Position numbers and translations under genes: made by a program. Under the pieces are notes generated by a model. The model was not told the DNA's origin. It saw only the letters and a program-made list of their open reading frames with translations, and did not search any database. A DNA stretch of 64,000 nt from Thermosipho japonicus. GTDB lineage: Bacteria; Thermotogota; Thermotogae; Thermotogales; Fervidobacteriaceae. The stretch is taken from the NCBI RefSeq assembly GCF_014201655.1, contig NZ_JACHEX010000001.1:487751-551750 (forward strand). Reading direction: 5' to 3'. Positions 19,584-28,594 of this stretch are shown here, one piece after another (the stretch's first letter is position 1; every line of letters begins with the position of its first letter).

Positions 19584-20996
19584 ATGAAAAAAATTGCTTT
19601 TTTCAATCCTCAAGGAAATTTCGATAAAAATGATAGTCATTTAACTGAACATCCAGACTTTGGAGGGCAACTAGTATACGTTAAAGAACTTGCAAAAGCA
19701 ATAGTTTCAAAAGGAATACAAGTTGATATTATAACAAGACAAATAATAGATGAAAAATGGCCTGAATTTTCGGAGCCCTTTGATTATTATCCAGATTCTC
19801 CTAATTTAAGAATAGTTAGAATACCATTTGGTGGAAAAAAGTTCTTAAATAAAGAAAATCTTTGGAACCATCTTCCCAAATATGTAGAGGGAATTTACGG
19901 CCTCTACAAAAAAGAAGGAAGTTTTCCAGATTTTGTTACAACCCATTATGGTGATGGAGGAATAAGTGGTGTTTTGTTTTTAGAAAAAACAGACATTCCA
20001 TTTTCCTTTACTGGGCATTCGCTAGGTGCATGGAAACTTGAAAAAATGCTAAATGAAGGATTTTCTCAAGAAGAACTTGAAAGAAAATTTAAATTCTCTG
20101 TAAGAATACTTGCAGAAAATCTTGCGATAAAATACTCATCTTTTGTTGTTTGTAGTACTTCTCATGAAAGATATGTGCAATATTCACATAAAATGTACAA
20201 CGCTGATCCATACAGTAATAAATTTAAAATAATTCCTCCTGGAATTAACTCCAAAATATTTAATCCCAAACCTCAAAAAGATGATAAAATAATAGAAAAT
20301 TATTTAAACAATGTACTTTCAAGTGCTCCAAAAGAAAGACAAAAACTACCATTTATAATTTTATCTAGCAGGATCGATAGAAAGAAAAATCATATAGCAG
20401 TTGTCCGCGCATTTTTAAAAAATAAAAATTTAAAAGAAAATGCAAATTTAATTATTGTAGTAAGAGCAATAGATGATGTCATTAAATTTGCAAATGAAAA
20501 AGATAGCGAAGAATCAGAAATCTTAAGAGAAATAATTAATGAAGGTAAAAAAGAAATCGGAAATAGTATATTTTTCTTGAATATTTCCAATCAAAAAAGT
20601 CTTGCTTCTTTATATAGAGTCGCTGCAAAACGCAATTCGGTTTTTACCTTACCATCGCACTATGAACCATTCGGGCTAGCTATTATAGAAGCAGCCGCTT
20701 GTGGATTAATCGTTGCAGCAACAAAATATGGCGGTCCCGTTGAAATTTTATCTGATAATAAGGAACTACTATTTGACCCTGAAAACATTGATGATATTGC
20801 AAACAAATTGTATATTGCCTTAACTAAATACAACACTTCACAATTGATTGAATTATCTAGAAAATATACATGGGAAAGTACTGCAAATAAATATCTTGAA
20901 AATATTGATAAAGTTTTGAAAAATTCACTAGAAATTAACAAAAAACAACTCCAAGACGATATCAGGAAATTTATTTCTTATTTTAATATAAAATAA
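19584..20996 (+). CDS. Glycosyltransferase GT4, sucrose-phosphate-synthase-like
   Basis: This 470-residue retaining GT-B transferase resembles sucrose-phosphate synthases and mannosylfructose-phosphate synthases. Evidence: FFNPQGNFD with DFGGQLVYVKELAKAI near residues 7-40 (the glycine-rich nucleotide-sugar loop), HYGDGGISGVLF, FSFTGHSLGAWKLEKML, PPGINSKIF, ILSSRIDRKKNH, and the donor-binding E-x7-E as Glu361 and Glu369 in EPFGLAIIEAAACG. Start: ATG 19584, eight bases after GGAG; ATG 19569 and 19578 lie too close to that site. No separate sucrose-phosphatase gene is adjacent. It could make a compatible solute or storage disaccharide; the acceptor is inferred from the neighbouring fructokinase-like gene. 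Confidence 0.8.
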   Translation: MKKIAFFNPQGNFDKNDSHLTEHPDFGGQLVYVKELAKAIVSKGIQVDIITRQIIDEKWPEFSEPFDYYPDSPNLRIVRIPFGGKKFLNKENLWNHLPKYVEGIYGLYKKEGSFPDFVTTHYGDGGISGVLFLEKTDIPFSFTGHSLGAWKLEKMLNEGFSQEELERKFKFSVRILAENLAIKYSSFVVCSTSHERYVQYSHKMYNADPYSNKFKIIPPGINSKIFNPKPQKDDKIIENYLNNVLSSAPKERQKLPFIILSSRIDRKKNHIAVVRAFLKNKNLKENANLIIVVRAIDDVIKFANEKDSEESEILREIINEGKKEIGNSIFFLNISNQKSLASLYRVAAKRNSVFTLPSHYEPFGLAIIEAAACGLIVAATKYGGPVEILSDNKELLFDPENIDDIANKLYIALTKYNTSQLIELSRKYTWESTANKYLENIDKVLKNSLEINKKQLQDDIRKFISYFNIK

Positions 20997-21024
20997 AACG
21001 CTTTTTCTATTTTTTAAAAAGTGG

Positions 21025-21030
21025 TATAAT
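21025..21030 (+). promoter_or_regulatory. Extended -10 promoter of the sensor operon
   Basis: TATAAT preceded by TGG gives an extended -10 element, 18 bp before the first start codon of the operon. No good -35 is visible, which fits an extended -10 promoter. The ribosome site GAGGTGA is at 21036-21042, so the leader is very short. Confidence 0.6.
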
Positions 21031-21048
21031 TAATATGAGGTGAATAAT

Positions 21049-22434
21049 ATGAAAAAATTAATATTCTTATTCTTCATTATAATATATAATATGGTCTATT
21101 TTTCTTTAACGTTATATACTTATCCACAAGATAACGTAAAGTTTTTTGATGAAAAAGGACAATTGACTGGTATATCTCACAAATTTGTCGAAATTTTGAA
21201 CGAAAGATTAAAAAAATACAACATCAAAATTAAATACAAATCAACCTACCCTAAAAATCTCTCCGAAATCCTCTCTGCCCTTGAAAAAGATGAAATTCAA
21301 ACATTCATAGGTCTTGCAAAAAACGAAGAAAGACTAAAAAAATTTAAATTCACAAATTATCCACTTTGGAGTGTACGCCTTGCTTTGCTTTCAAAGAAAA
21401 AAAATATCAATTTGTCAAACTTTAAGAGAAAAAAAATCGGTGTCATTACTAATTCAAAAACAGCTAAACTATCAAAAATGTATTTTAAGGATGCAACATT
21501 CATAGAATTTAATAACATATCAAAAGCAATTGAAAATCTTTTAAACAATAAAATCGATTTCGTATCATACAATTCATTCATACTTGAATATTATCAAAAA
21601 CTATATCAAGACAATTTAAAATTTATAAATATTAAAACTGAGAAATATAGACAATATATTGCTTTCTCAAAAAATGTTGATGGCAAAGTTATCGAGATCT
21701 TTGACAACGTTTTAAAAGAACTATTTAATACTAATGACTTTGAAAAATTATTTGATAACTATTATGGAATAATTCCCGGAAATATAGTTGAACTTGCATC
21801 TATACAATGGCCTCCATACGAATACTACGAAAACGGAAAATGGTACGGAATAGATTATGAAATACTAAACATTGCTTTAAAAGAACTTGGATTAAAACTT
21901 GTTACTTATCTATATCCATGGAGTAGGTGTATTCAACTAGCAAAATCTAAGGCTACAGATATTTTGTTATCTTTAAGAAAGACTAAAGTTCGAGAACAGT
22001 ATCTCTTTTTTTCAAGTATACCTATTAGTTACGGAAAAGATGTATATTTTTTTCTAAAAGGCAACCCATATAGGAATATTGCTGGATACATAAAAGGTTA
22101 TGCATATCCTAAAGAGTTTTTCAAATCACCTTACAAAAAAGTACCTGTAGATTCGGACGAGCGAGGTATGATTCTTCTTTCACAAAAAAGGATTGATTTA
22201 TTTATAACAAACCTTTATGTGGGGCTATTTTATGCGAATAAGTACAAAATTGATGTTGAGTACTCAAAGACAATTAAAGAACAAGAATATTATGTTGGTT
22301 TTTCAAAAACGTATTTTGGTAAGTTTTTATCTGAGCAAATTACAAAATTATTAGAAAGATTTAGAAAAGATGAAACATATAAAAAAGTTTATGAAAAGTA
22401 CAATATACCATGGGAGGAATTAAATGTTAAATAA
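21049..22434 (+). CDS. Secreted tandem solute-binding (SBP_bac_3-like) sensor protein
   Basis: A 461-residue protein with an N-terminal hydrophobic signal segment (residues 1-20) and two successive periplasmic-binding-protein domains of the family 3 type. The first spans about residues 22-240 (GQLTGISHKFVEILNERLKK, IGLAKNEERLKKFKFTNYPL, KIGVITNSKTAKL); the second about 245-458 (IQWPPYEYYENGKWYGIDYE, WSRCIQLAKSKATDILLSLR, FSKTYFGKFLSEQITKLLER). Such domains bind amino acids or other small solutes. There is no ABC permease or ATPase nearby; instead the next gene, overlapping by 11 bp, is a histidine kinase. This suggests a sensory rather than transport role, as in BvgS, where two such domains are fused to the kinase. 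The ATG at 21049 follows GAGGTGA. Confidence 0.85.
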   Translation: MKKLIFLFFIIIYNMVYFSLTLYTYPQDNVKFFDEKGQLTGISHKFVEILNERLKKYNIKIKYKSTYPKNLSEILSALEKDEIQTFIGLAKNEERLKKFKFTNYPLWSVRLALLSKKKNINLSNFKRKKIGVITNSKTAKLSKMYFKDATFIEFNNISKAIENLLNNKIDFVSYNSFILEYYQKLYQDNLKFINIKTEKYRQYIAFSKNVDGKVIEIFDNVLKELFNTNDFEKLFDNYYGIIPGNIVELASIQWPPYEYYENGKWYGIDYEILNIALKELGLKLVTYLYPWSRCIQLAKSKATDILLSLRKTKVREQYLFFSSIPISYGKDVYFFLKGNPYRNIAGYIKGYAYPKEFFKSPYKKVPVDSDERGMILLSQKRIDLFITNLYVGLFYANKYKIDVEYSKTIKEQEYYVGFSKTYFGKFLSEQITKLLERFRKDETYKKVYEKYNIPWEELNVK

Positions 22435-23653
22435 AAAAATTATTTATTTTTTAATAATCCTATTTTCGTTTATATCTTTCTTCATATATCTATCTTACTG
22501 GCAAAAAGACATCTCACAAAAAGTTGAAGTTTATTCAAGTGGTATTAAATACCCTCTATGGCTGTTAGATAATGATGGCTTAGATATGTTGTCAAATATA
22601 ATTCTAAAAGATAAGGAATTTTGCCACATAGAGATATTTGATCAAAACGGTAATTTACTTTTAGAAAAGGGGAAAAAGAAAATATTTTCGATAAGATATT
22701 CTAAAACTGCCTTCTTTGAAGGTATAATTATTGGCTCTATATATTTTGATGTTTCTCTTACTAGAGTTATATCTACATTCTTATATATCTTCCTTATAAC
22801 TCAATCTTTCATGATTATAGCATTTTTGTATTTTAAAAACGTTGAAAAGACAAAAAAATTATTTGAATTAAACGAAGAATTATCTGAATCAAATGAAGAA
22901 CTTGAGCAAACTATTAGAGAACTTGAACAAACTCAAGAATCCCTAATTATTTCAGAAAAAATGGCAGCTCTTGGAAAGTTAATGTTAAGTATCGCACATG
23001 ATATAAATACACCTATAGGAATAATTTTTACAGCATCAACTGAAATTGAAAACATTTTAGAAAATAATAAAACTGACAAAGAAACTTTAAAACGACTTTC
23101 AAAGATAATAATCAAAAACTCTCAAAAAATAGCAGAGATCATAAGATCACTTAAAAAAACTGCCATTCATGAAGTATCAGATAACTTTTCAAAATTTAAT
23201 ATTAAAGAGCTGGTAGAAGATATTGTTGACACCTTATCTTTCAATTTGAAAAAAAATAATATAAAAACAATAATTGATGTCGATAATAAAAATGTGTTTT
23301 CAAATCCTGGAGCCATAGCACAAATTCTGATGAACTTAATTAACAATATAGTTGACCATGCATTCAAAGGTGAAAAGAGTGAAAAGATAATCTCAATAAC
23401 TGCCGAAGTAAATAAAAAACACCTTAAGATAATAGTTAGTGACAATGGTGTTGGAATTGATGAAAAAATCCAAAGAAAAATTTTTGATCCTTTCTTTACA
23501 ACCGACAAAGAAAAAGGAACTGGACTTGGTTTAAGTATAGTTCATCAATTGGTTGTTAAATTACTAAAAGGGCATATTGAAGTAAAAAGTGCTAAAGGAA
23601 AAGGAACCAAATTTATAATTATAATTCCTTTGAAGGAGGAAAACAATGAATAA
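22424..23653 (+). CDS. Membrane sensor histidine kinase
   Basis: A 409-residue kinase with a transmembrane helix at about residues 5-23, an extracytoplasmic part of roughly 85 residues (WLLDNDGLDML, FCHIEIFDQNGNLLLEKG), a second helix at about 112-133, and a Glu-rich coiled coil (about 140-178). The dimerisation/phosphoacceptor helix has MAALGKLMLSIAHDINTPIG with His192. The ATPase domain has the N box (LMNLINNIVDHAF), G1 (VSDNGVGID), F box (FDPFFTT) and G2 (GTGLGLSIVHQL). It overlaps the upstream binding protein by 11 bp and the downstream regulator by 8 bp, so the three are made together. The outer domain is short, which fits a receptor that reads a separate binding protein (inference). Confidence 0.9.
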   Translation: MLNKKIIYFLIILFSFISFFIYLSYWQKDISQKVEVYSSGIKYPLWLLDNDGLDMLSNIILKDKEFCHIEIFDQNGNLLLEKGKKKIFSIRYSKTAFFEGIIIGSIYFDVSLTRVISTFLYIFLITQSFMIIAFLYFKNVEKTKKLFELNEELSESNEELEQTIRELEQTQESLIISEKMAALGKLMLSIAHDINTPIGIIFTASTEIENILENNKTDKETLKRLSKIIIKNSQKIAEIIRSLKKTAIHEVSDNFSKFNIKELVEDIVDTLSFNLKKNNIKTIIDVDNKNVFSNPGAIAQILMNLINNIVDHAFKGEKSEKIISITAEVNKKHLKIIVSDNGVGIDEKIQRKIFDPFFTTDKEKGTGLGLSIVHQLVVKLLKGHIEVKSAKGKGTKFIIIIPLKEENNE

Positions 23654-24995
23654 TTGGAAAATTCTAATAGTTGATGATGAACCAGACGTTCATACATTAA
23701 CATCTATAATACTTAAAGATATTGAATTTGAAGGAAAAAAAGTAGAAACAATTAGCGCATATTCCCTAGATCAAGCAAAAGAAATATTAAAAAACAAAAA
23801 AGATATTGCACTTGCAATTGTAGATATTGTAATGGAAAATAAAGATGATGGGTTTAAACTCATACAATTCATAAGGGAAGAGGTAAAAAATCAGCTTATG
23901 AGAATAGTTGTTAGAACTGGCCAACCTGGAGTTGCTCCACCAAGAGATATAATACTAAAATATGATATCAATGACTATAGAGAAAAAAGCGAATTTTCAA
24001 GTAATGCCCTTTTTACACTCGTAATTTCAAAATTGAGAGAGTATTCAGATCTTCTAGAACTATATAATCAAAGAGAAATATTAGAAGAATTTGCAAACAT
24101 AAATTTTCACAATTTAGATGATTTAAATCTATTTTTTGAAAAAATAAAAAACATCTTGTCTACGAATATAAATATTGAATATTTTGAATTAGAATCTTCA
24201 GAAAATGAAGACAAATGTGACATTATCGACAAAACTCTATGGAAATCAAACAGCGAAGTTGAAATATGTATAAAGGCAGAAAAAGAAAAAAGATTAAAAT
24301 ATACAATTAAATTTGACAATCAACTAAGTAATGCATACAAAAACATATTAAACTTAACTTTATCAAAGCAAATCTTAAACATTGAAAACAATATCCTCTC
24401 TAAAGAACTTATTGATAACCTGTACCAAATTATATATATACTTTCTGAAACAACAGAGACAAGATCATTTGAAACTGGAGAACATGTAAAACGTGTAGGA
24501 TTAATAACTAAAATTATAGCAAGTGAATTGGGATTTAAAAACCAAAAACTTGAGTTTATATCAACAGCGGCAATGTTACATGATATTGGAAAAATTGGAA
24601 TACCTGATGCTATATTAAATAAACCTACAAAACTCGAAGATGATGAATGGGAAATTATGAAACAGCATACAATTATAGGGTACAAAATTTTAAGCACAGT
24701 TGACAACCCACTATTCAAAATGGCAGCCAACATTGCCCTTTGTCACCATGAAAACTGGGATGGAAGTGGTTATCCAAAAGGATTAAAAGGCGAAGAAATA
24801 CCACTCGAAGCCCGGATTGTTGCACTTGTAGATGTATATGATGCTCTATCTACAGATAGAGTATATAGAAAAGCTTGGCCAGAAGAAAAGGTTTTAAAAT
24901 ATATAAAAGAATTCAACAAAAAGAAATTTGATCCAAAAATTGTAGAAATTTTCTTTAATAAATACAACAAAATAAAAAATTTCTATAAAAGCTAA
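23646..24995 (+). CDS. Response regulator with DUF3369-like and HD-GYP domains
   Basis: A 449-residue output protein. The receiver domain (1-125) has ILIVDDEPD (Asp10, Asp11) and the phospho-acceptor Asp60 in LAIVDIVME. The next part has VVRTGQPGVAPPRDI and YDINDYREKSEFS, a pattern I associate with receiver-DUF3369 proteins, and leads into a GAF-like middle segment (about 140-245). The C-terminal HD-GYP domain has His312-Asp313 in MLHDIGKIGIPDAIL, then CHHENWDGSGYPKGLKGEEI (Gly375-Tyr376-Pro377) and RIVALVDVYDALSTDR. HD-GYP enzymes hydrolyse cyclic di-GMP. All metal ligands visible are kept, so activity is likely. Start: ATG overlapping the kinase stop, after GGAGGAAAACA. Confidence 0.92.
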   Translation: MNNWKILIVDDEPDVHTLTSIILKDIEFEGKKVETISAYSLDQAKEILKNKKDIALAIVDIVMENKDDGFKLIQFIREEVKNQLMRIVVRTGQPGVAPPRDIILKYDINDYREKSEFSSNALFTLVISKLREYSDLLELYNQREILEEFANINFHNLDDLNLFFEKIKNILSTNINIEYFELESSENEDKCDIIDKTLWKSNSEVEICIKAEKEKRLKYTIKFDNQLSNAYKNILNLTLSKQILNIENNILSKELIDNLYQIIYILSETTETRSFETGEHVKRVGLITKIIASELGFKNQKLEFISTAAMLHDIGKIGIPDAILNKPTKLEDDEWEIMKQHTIIGYKILSTVDNPLFKMAANIALCHHENWDGSGYPKGLKGEEIPLEARIVALVDVYDALSTDRVYRKAWPEEKVLKYIKEFNKKKFDPKIVEIFFNKYNKIKNFYKS

Positions 24996-25107
24996 CTCAA
25001 AAATGATTACTTGCTATTCTTCGTCAAAATTTTTCCTACCAGTTATTTATCTATAGTAATTTAACATATATTAAATATTTATGTTACTAATAAGAAATAA
25101 GAATTAT

Positions 25108-25136
25108 TTGTAAATTTGATACATTTTTGTTATAAT
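25108..25136 (+). promoter_or_regulatory. Promoter of the lipoprotein gene
   Basis: TTGTAA (25108-25113) and TATAAT (25131-25136) stand exactly 17 bp apart. This shows that the lipoprotein gene has its own promoter and is not simply the fourth gene of the sensor operon. The rest of 24996-25193 is AT-rich with no terminator seen. Confidence 0.75.
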
Positions 25137-25193
25137 CATTTTGTAGGTAAATAATATTAAAAGTTTACCTGATCATTTTATGGGGGTGGTATT

Positions 25194-26780
25194 ATGAAAA
25201 TTTTTAAGAGTTTTTGGATAGTATTGATCATATTTTTTGTATTTATTTTTGGTTGTGTAAATACAAATCCTATCGATCTTGGACCTTCTGAAATAAGTGA
25301 TACAGGAAACGATCCTGAATCGCCGGCATACGCAATTGATATTGTAACAGACGATGATTTTGTAGATTTAATAAACCAAATTGCTAGCACATCTAATGGG
25401 GAAAACACAACTTCATCAAAAAATTCAAAAGATCTTTTAAAAACACCTATTCCATTAACTGAAAATGTTTCATATAAAAATGAATATGATCAACTAATTA
25501 AAATTTTCGATGCAATATCAAGTAAAGAAAAATTGATCAACAAGATGAAACAATTTAGAAAAGCTGTGAACAATCTGCTAAAGTATGAAAACAGGTATGA
25601 ATACTATGCTGAAGTTACGGGAAACGCTAAAAATAAGTTAGAAACTACTTTAAGACAACTAAAAGACTTAGATTCAAGTGCTTCAAGTACAAATTTATAC
25701 ATCGATTTTAGAGATGTCATGGTATTAAATTTACTCATTGAACCATTTATATTTGTTCATGATAATCATGATAAACTTGTAAAAATTATAAGAGATTCAT
25801 CAGAAAACAACATTGAGCCAATTATTCGAGAGGAATTTACAAATTTAGTTAGCACCTTTGAAGCTTCCTATTCTAATATAGATTTCTCCTATTTTTCAAA
25901 CCCAACATTTTTAAACGATCTCAAAAATACTCTGGACAAAATCTCGGACATTTCTGAAGATAAAAATTATCTTGACCTAAATGACATTTTTGTTCCTGAG
26001 GCTTTTGTACTCAATTGGGTTGATGATGCTATTAATCTCTCGGATCTACTTATAAAAACAATTGTTGAAATTAATGAATATGAAATTAGAAAAACAGATG
26101 AAAATGGTTTTAGAAAAGATGGAAAAACTACAATTTGGACCTTTGGAGAAAATAAAGCAGATAATATATCAATTACACTTGAATGGTACAACACTCCTTT
26201 AATTGAAGAAGATATTCCAAAAGGTGCAAGTATAACTTTGAATGATAAAGAAGTTAACACTTCTACAACAGCAATAGATGTTCTTAAAATTTTAGATTCG
26301 GCTTTACCAGATAACACCTTAACTTTAAATATTAACTTTGCAACTCCAATAAACTTAGAAAGTACCGCAACCATCAACTACTCATTGAAACTTGATTTTG
26401 AAAAATTAAATACTTCAGCACTCGACTTAAAAAATTGTAATTTAAAGATTAATGATGGAATACTAGATATACTTAATGTTGCTTCAATAACAGAACTTAC
26501 AATGGCTATAAATACTCAAAATGTCGACATACTTAATAGCTATTTAACCTTTATTAGCAAGAATCTTGAATTTGTCTCATTTAGTTATGATTCTGATTCT
26601 AATACAACCACTATTAATTTTGAATATAATCTAGAAAATGGTGCTGTTATAGAAACTTTAGACATTAAATTTGAAGGTATTACTATATACGAGTTAATAA
26701 ATATGTCACTTTCTTTTCAAAATAACAATAGCTACCTAAATCCTCAAAGTTTATTACTTCTAAAAAAAATAAATCACTAA
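25194..26780 (+). CDS. Lipoprotein of unknown function
   Basis: I do not recognise a family for this 528-residue protein. It starts with a basic end and a hydrophobic signal (residues 1-20) ending in the lipobox FIFGC, so Cys21 should be lipidated and the protein anchored in a membrane and exposed outside the cytoplasm. The first half (about 80-300) is rich in predicted helices with many Lys, Glu and Asn. The second half (about 310-520) looks beta-rich with repeated Thr/Asn/Ile stretches (ASITLNDKEVNTSTTAI, TLTLNINFATPINLESTATI, LKINDGILDILNV). It has its own promoter just downstream of a cyclic di-GMP-type signalling operon, so a surface role under that pathway is conceivable but unproven. 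Start: ATG after GGGGGTGG. Confidence 0.8.
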   Translation: MKIFKSFWIVLIIFFVFIFGCVNTNPIDLGPSEISDTGNDPESPAYAIDIVTDDDFVDLINQIASTSNGENTTSSKNSKDLLKTPIPLTENVSYKNEYDQLIKIFDAISSKEKLINKMKQFRKAVNNLLKYENRYEYYAEVTGNAKNKLETTLRQLKDLDSSASSTNLYIDFRDVMVLNLLIEPFIFVHDNHDKLVKIIRDSSENNIEPIIREEFTNLVSTFEASYSNIDFSYFSNPTFLNDLKNTLDKISDISEDKNYLDLNDIFVPEAFVLNWVDDAINLSDLLIKTIVEINEYEIRKTDENGFRKDGKTTIWTFGENKADNISITLEWYNTPLIEEDIPKGASITLNDKEVNTSTTAIDVLKILDSALPDNTLTLNINFATPINLESTATINYSLKLDFEKLNTSALDLKNCNLKINDGILDILNVASITELTMAINTQNVDILNSYLTFISKNLEFVSFSYDSDSNTTTINFEYNLENGAVIETLDIKFEGITIYELINMSLSFQNNNSYLNPQSLLLLKKINH

Positions 26781-26786
26781 AAAGCA

Positions 26787-26819
26787 AAAAACAAGGAGCC
26801 TTAAAGGCTCCTTGTTTTA
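26787..26819. terminator. Bidirectional terminator between convergent operons
   Basis: A stem with GGAGCC (26795-26800) and GGCTCC (26806-26811), extended by A/T pairs on both sides, has A-runs on the left and T-runs on the right. It can end both the plus-strand lipoprotein transcript and the minus-strand nine-gene operon. Confidence 0.9.
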
Positions 26820-26833
26820 ACGCAGTACATTTT

Positions 26834-27511
26834 TTAATCAATCAATATTCTATATAATTCTTTGTAATTTGAAACTTTCTTTATATTATCCTCAAACTTA
26901 TTTTTTGGATCAAAAAGAATAAAATCAAGTTTCGCCCTTTTTGCACCTTCATAATCGGTTTCTATATTATCTCCTATATAAATAGATCTTGAAAGCGGAA
27001 CATTTGATAATTTTTCTGCATAGAAAAATATATCAGGCTCTGGTTTTGGTTTTCCAACCTTTTCTGAGGTAAGTACAAATTCAAAAAATCTATCTAGTCT
27101 TGCAATTTTTGCTCTTTTTTGCTGAACAGATTCCACACCATTTGTAATAGCAGCCATTCTAAAGCCTTTCTCTTTCAATTTTCCTAAAAACTCTTCAGCA
27201 CCTTCTATAAAAAAAGCAACACTGGAAAGTCCTTTTAAATAAACCTGTGCAACTTCATTAAAATTCAAATTAAATACTCCAATTTTTTCAAAAAATTCTC
27301 TAAATCTTTCTACAACAATCATTTCTTTTCTATACTTTCCCTCTGAAAAAAGCTTCCACCATTTTTCATTTATAGGCCTATAAACTTCTATGTAACTTTC
27401 ATCATAACCAATATTAAGATGTTCAAACACACTTTTTAGAGCATATTCTTCAGATTTGTCAAAATCTAATATTGTATTATCAAGATCAAAATATATCATT
27501 TCATATTTCAT
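26834..27511 (-). CDS. HAD-superfamily phosphatase (YjjG-like nucleotidase)
   Basis: A 225-residue haloacid-dehalogenase-fold phosphatase, most like the YjjG pyrimidine 5'-nucleotidase group. Motif I is FDLDNTI with nucleophile Asp9 and Asp11. A helical cap follows (RPINEKWWKLFSEGKYRKEM). Motif II is AITNGV, motif III lies in SEKVGKPKPEPDIF, and motif IV is YIGDNIETDYEGAKRA. All catalytic residues are present. It is the last gene of the operon that starts at pheS, overlaps the previous gene by 11 bp, and has its own GGAG ribosome site. The substrate might instead be phosphoglycolate or another small phosphate. Confidence 0.85.
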   Translation of the reverse strand: MKYEMIYFDLDNTILDFDKSEEYALKSVFEHLNIGYDESYIEVYRPINEKWWKLFSEGKYRKEMIVVERFREFFEKIGVFNLNFNEVAQVYLKGLSSVAFFIEGAEEFLGKLKEKGFRMAAITNGVESVQQKRAKIARLDRFFEFVLTSEKVGKPKPEPDIFFYAEKLSNVPLSRSIYIGDNIETDYEGAKRAKLDFILFDPKNKFEDNIKKVSNYKELYRILID

Positions 27512-28583
27512 ATTTTTTCTCCTTTATTTCATATGTAGAAAATTCAAAAGGAAATTTAACCGGTTTTCCTTCAAGTGCAGATTTATATATTGCAAGGACT
27601 ATCTCTACCGCTTTTTTACCATCCTCTCCACTTATGTATGGTTTTCTATCATTCACTATTGATTCATAAAAATCTCTATATAGAGGTACATGTCCACTTC
27701 CATATACTGTATCTGGATCTGGCAAAGACATAAATGGATGTCCTTCTTCTCCTTCAAATCTCCATTCTTCTATCCTGTTTACCGCCAGCCCTCCTATTAC
27801 TACTGTCCCTTTTTCTCCAAATATTGCTAGCTTTTCATGCAAGTTCTTTGGATATATCGTTGTTGTCCCTTCTATCATTCCTACTTTTCCATCTTTAAAC
27901 TTTATTATCGCTCCTCCAAAGTCTTCTGCTTCTATATATGGGTGACTAAAGTTCTTTATTACCCCATATACTTCTTCTATCTCTCCTCCAAGCATCCACT
28001 GCAGCAAGTCTATGTTATGTGTACATTGGTTCATCAATGCTCCTCCATCTTTCTCCCATGTCCCTCTCCAACTTGCTTGTTTGTAATAACTTTCGTTCCT
28101 ATTCCATCTTATTGTCGCAACTCCATAATGAACTTCTCCAAAATCTTTTCCTTCTATCTTTTTCCTTAACTCTTGTATCGGTGGATTAAACCTGTTTTGA
28201 AAACATACTTCAAGCTTTAAATTTTTCTCTTTTGAAAGTTTTATCATTTCATCTGCATGTTTTGTAGATAGCGCCATTGGTTTTTCAACAAGCACATGTT
28301 TTCCATTACTTAATGCTTCCATTGCTATCTCATAATGGCTTCCGCTATCTGTTGCAATAGCTACTGCATCTATGTCTTCTCTCTTTAGAAGTTTTTTAAA
28401 ATCTGTTTCAACTTCCGGTCTTTTTCCTATTCTTTCTTCAAAAATATCAGCGCAATTTGATGCTTTTTCTTTTACTATGTCACATACTGCAACCACATCA
28501 AATAATTCTTTGTTTTGTATCAATGCCTCTGTATGTTTTTTTGTTGCTATCCTTCCACATCCTATCAATGCTAGTTTTAACAT
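27501..28583 (-). CDS. Gfo/Idh/MocA-family NAD(P)-dependent oxidoreductase
   Basis: A 360-residue sugar or cyclitol dehydrogenase. The N-terminal Rossmann domain has LIGCGRIA (Gly8, Gly10) and VVAVCDI; the family signature KHVLVEKPMAL carries the catalytic Lys of the EKP motif. The C-terminal domain has SWRGTWEKDGGALMNQCTHNIDLLQWMLGG, where the His in THNID is the usual active-site residue (shown here in part: MNQCTHNIDLLQWMLGG). It resembles the WbpB-like group acting on UDP-sugar acids, but the substrate is not certain. Start: ATG after GGAGGAAG. It lies between a ZIP transporter (11 bp gap) and the HAD phosphatase in the long minus operon. Confidence 0.87.
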   Translation of the reverse strand: MLKLALIGCGRIATKKHTEALIQNKELFDVVAVCDIVKEKASNCADIFEERIGKRPEVETDFKKLLKREDIDAVAIATDSGSHYEIAMEALSNGKHVLVEKPMALSTKHADEMIKLSKEKNLKLEVCFQNRFNPPIQELRKKIEGKDFGEVHYGVATIRWNRNESYYKQASWRGTWEKDGGALMNQCTHNIDLLQWMLGGEIEEVYGVIKNFSHPYIEAEDFGGAIIKFKDGKVGMIEGTTTIYPKNLHEKLAIFGEKGTVVIGGLAVNRIEEWRFEGEEGHPFMSLPDPDTVYGSGHVPLYRDFYESIVNDRKPYISGEDGKKAVEIVLAIYKSALEGKPVKFPFEFSTYEIKEKKYEI

Positions 28584-28594
28584 ATATCTTCCTC

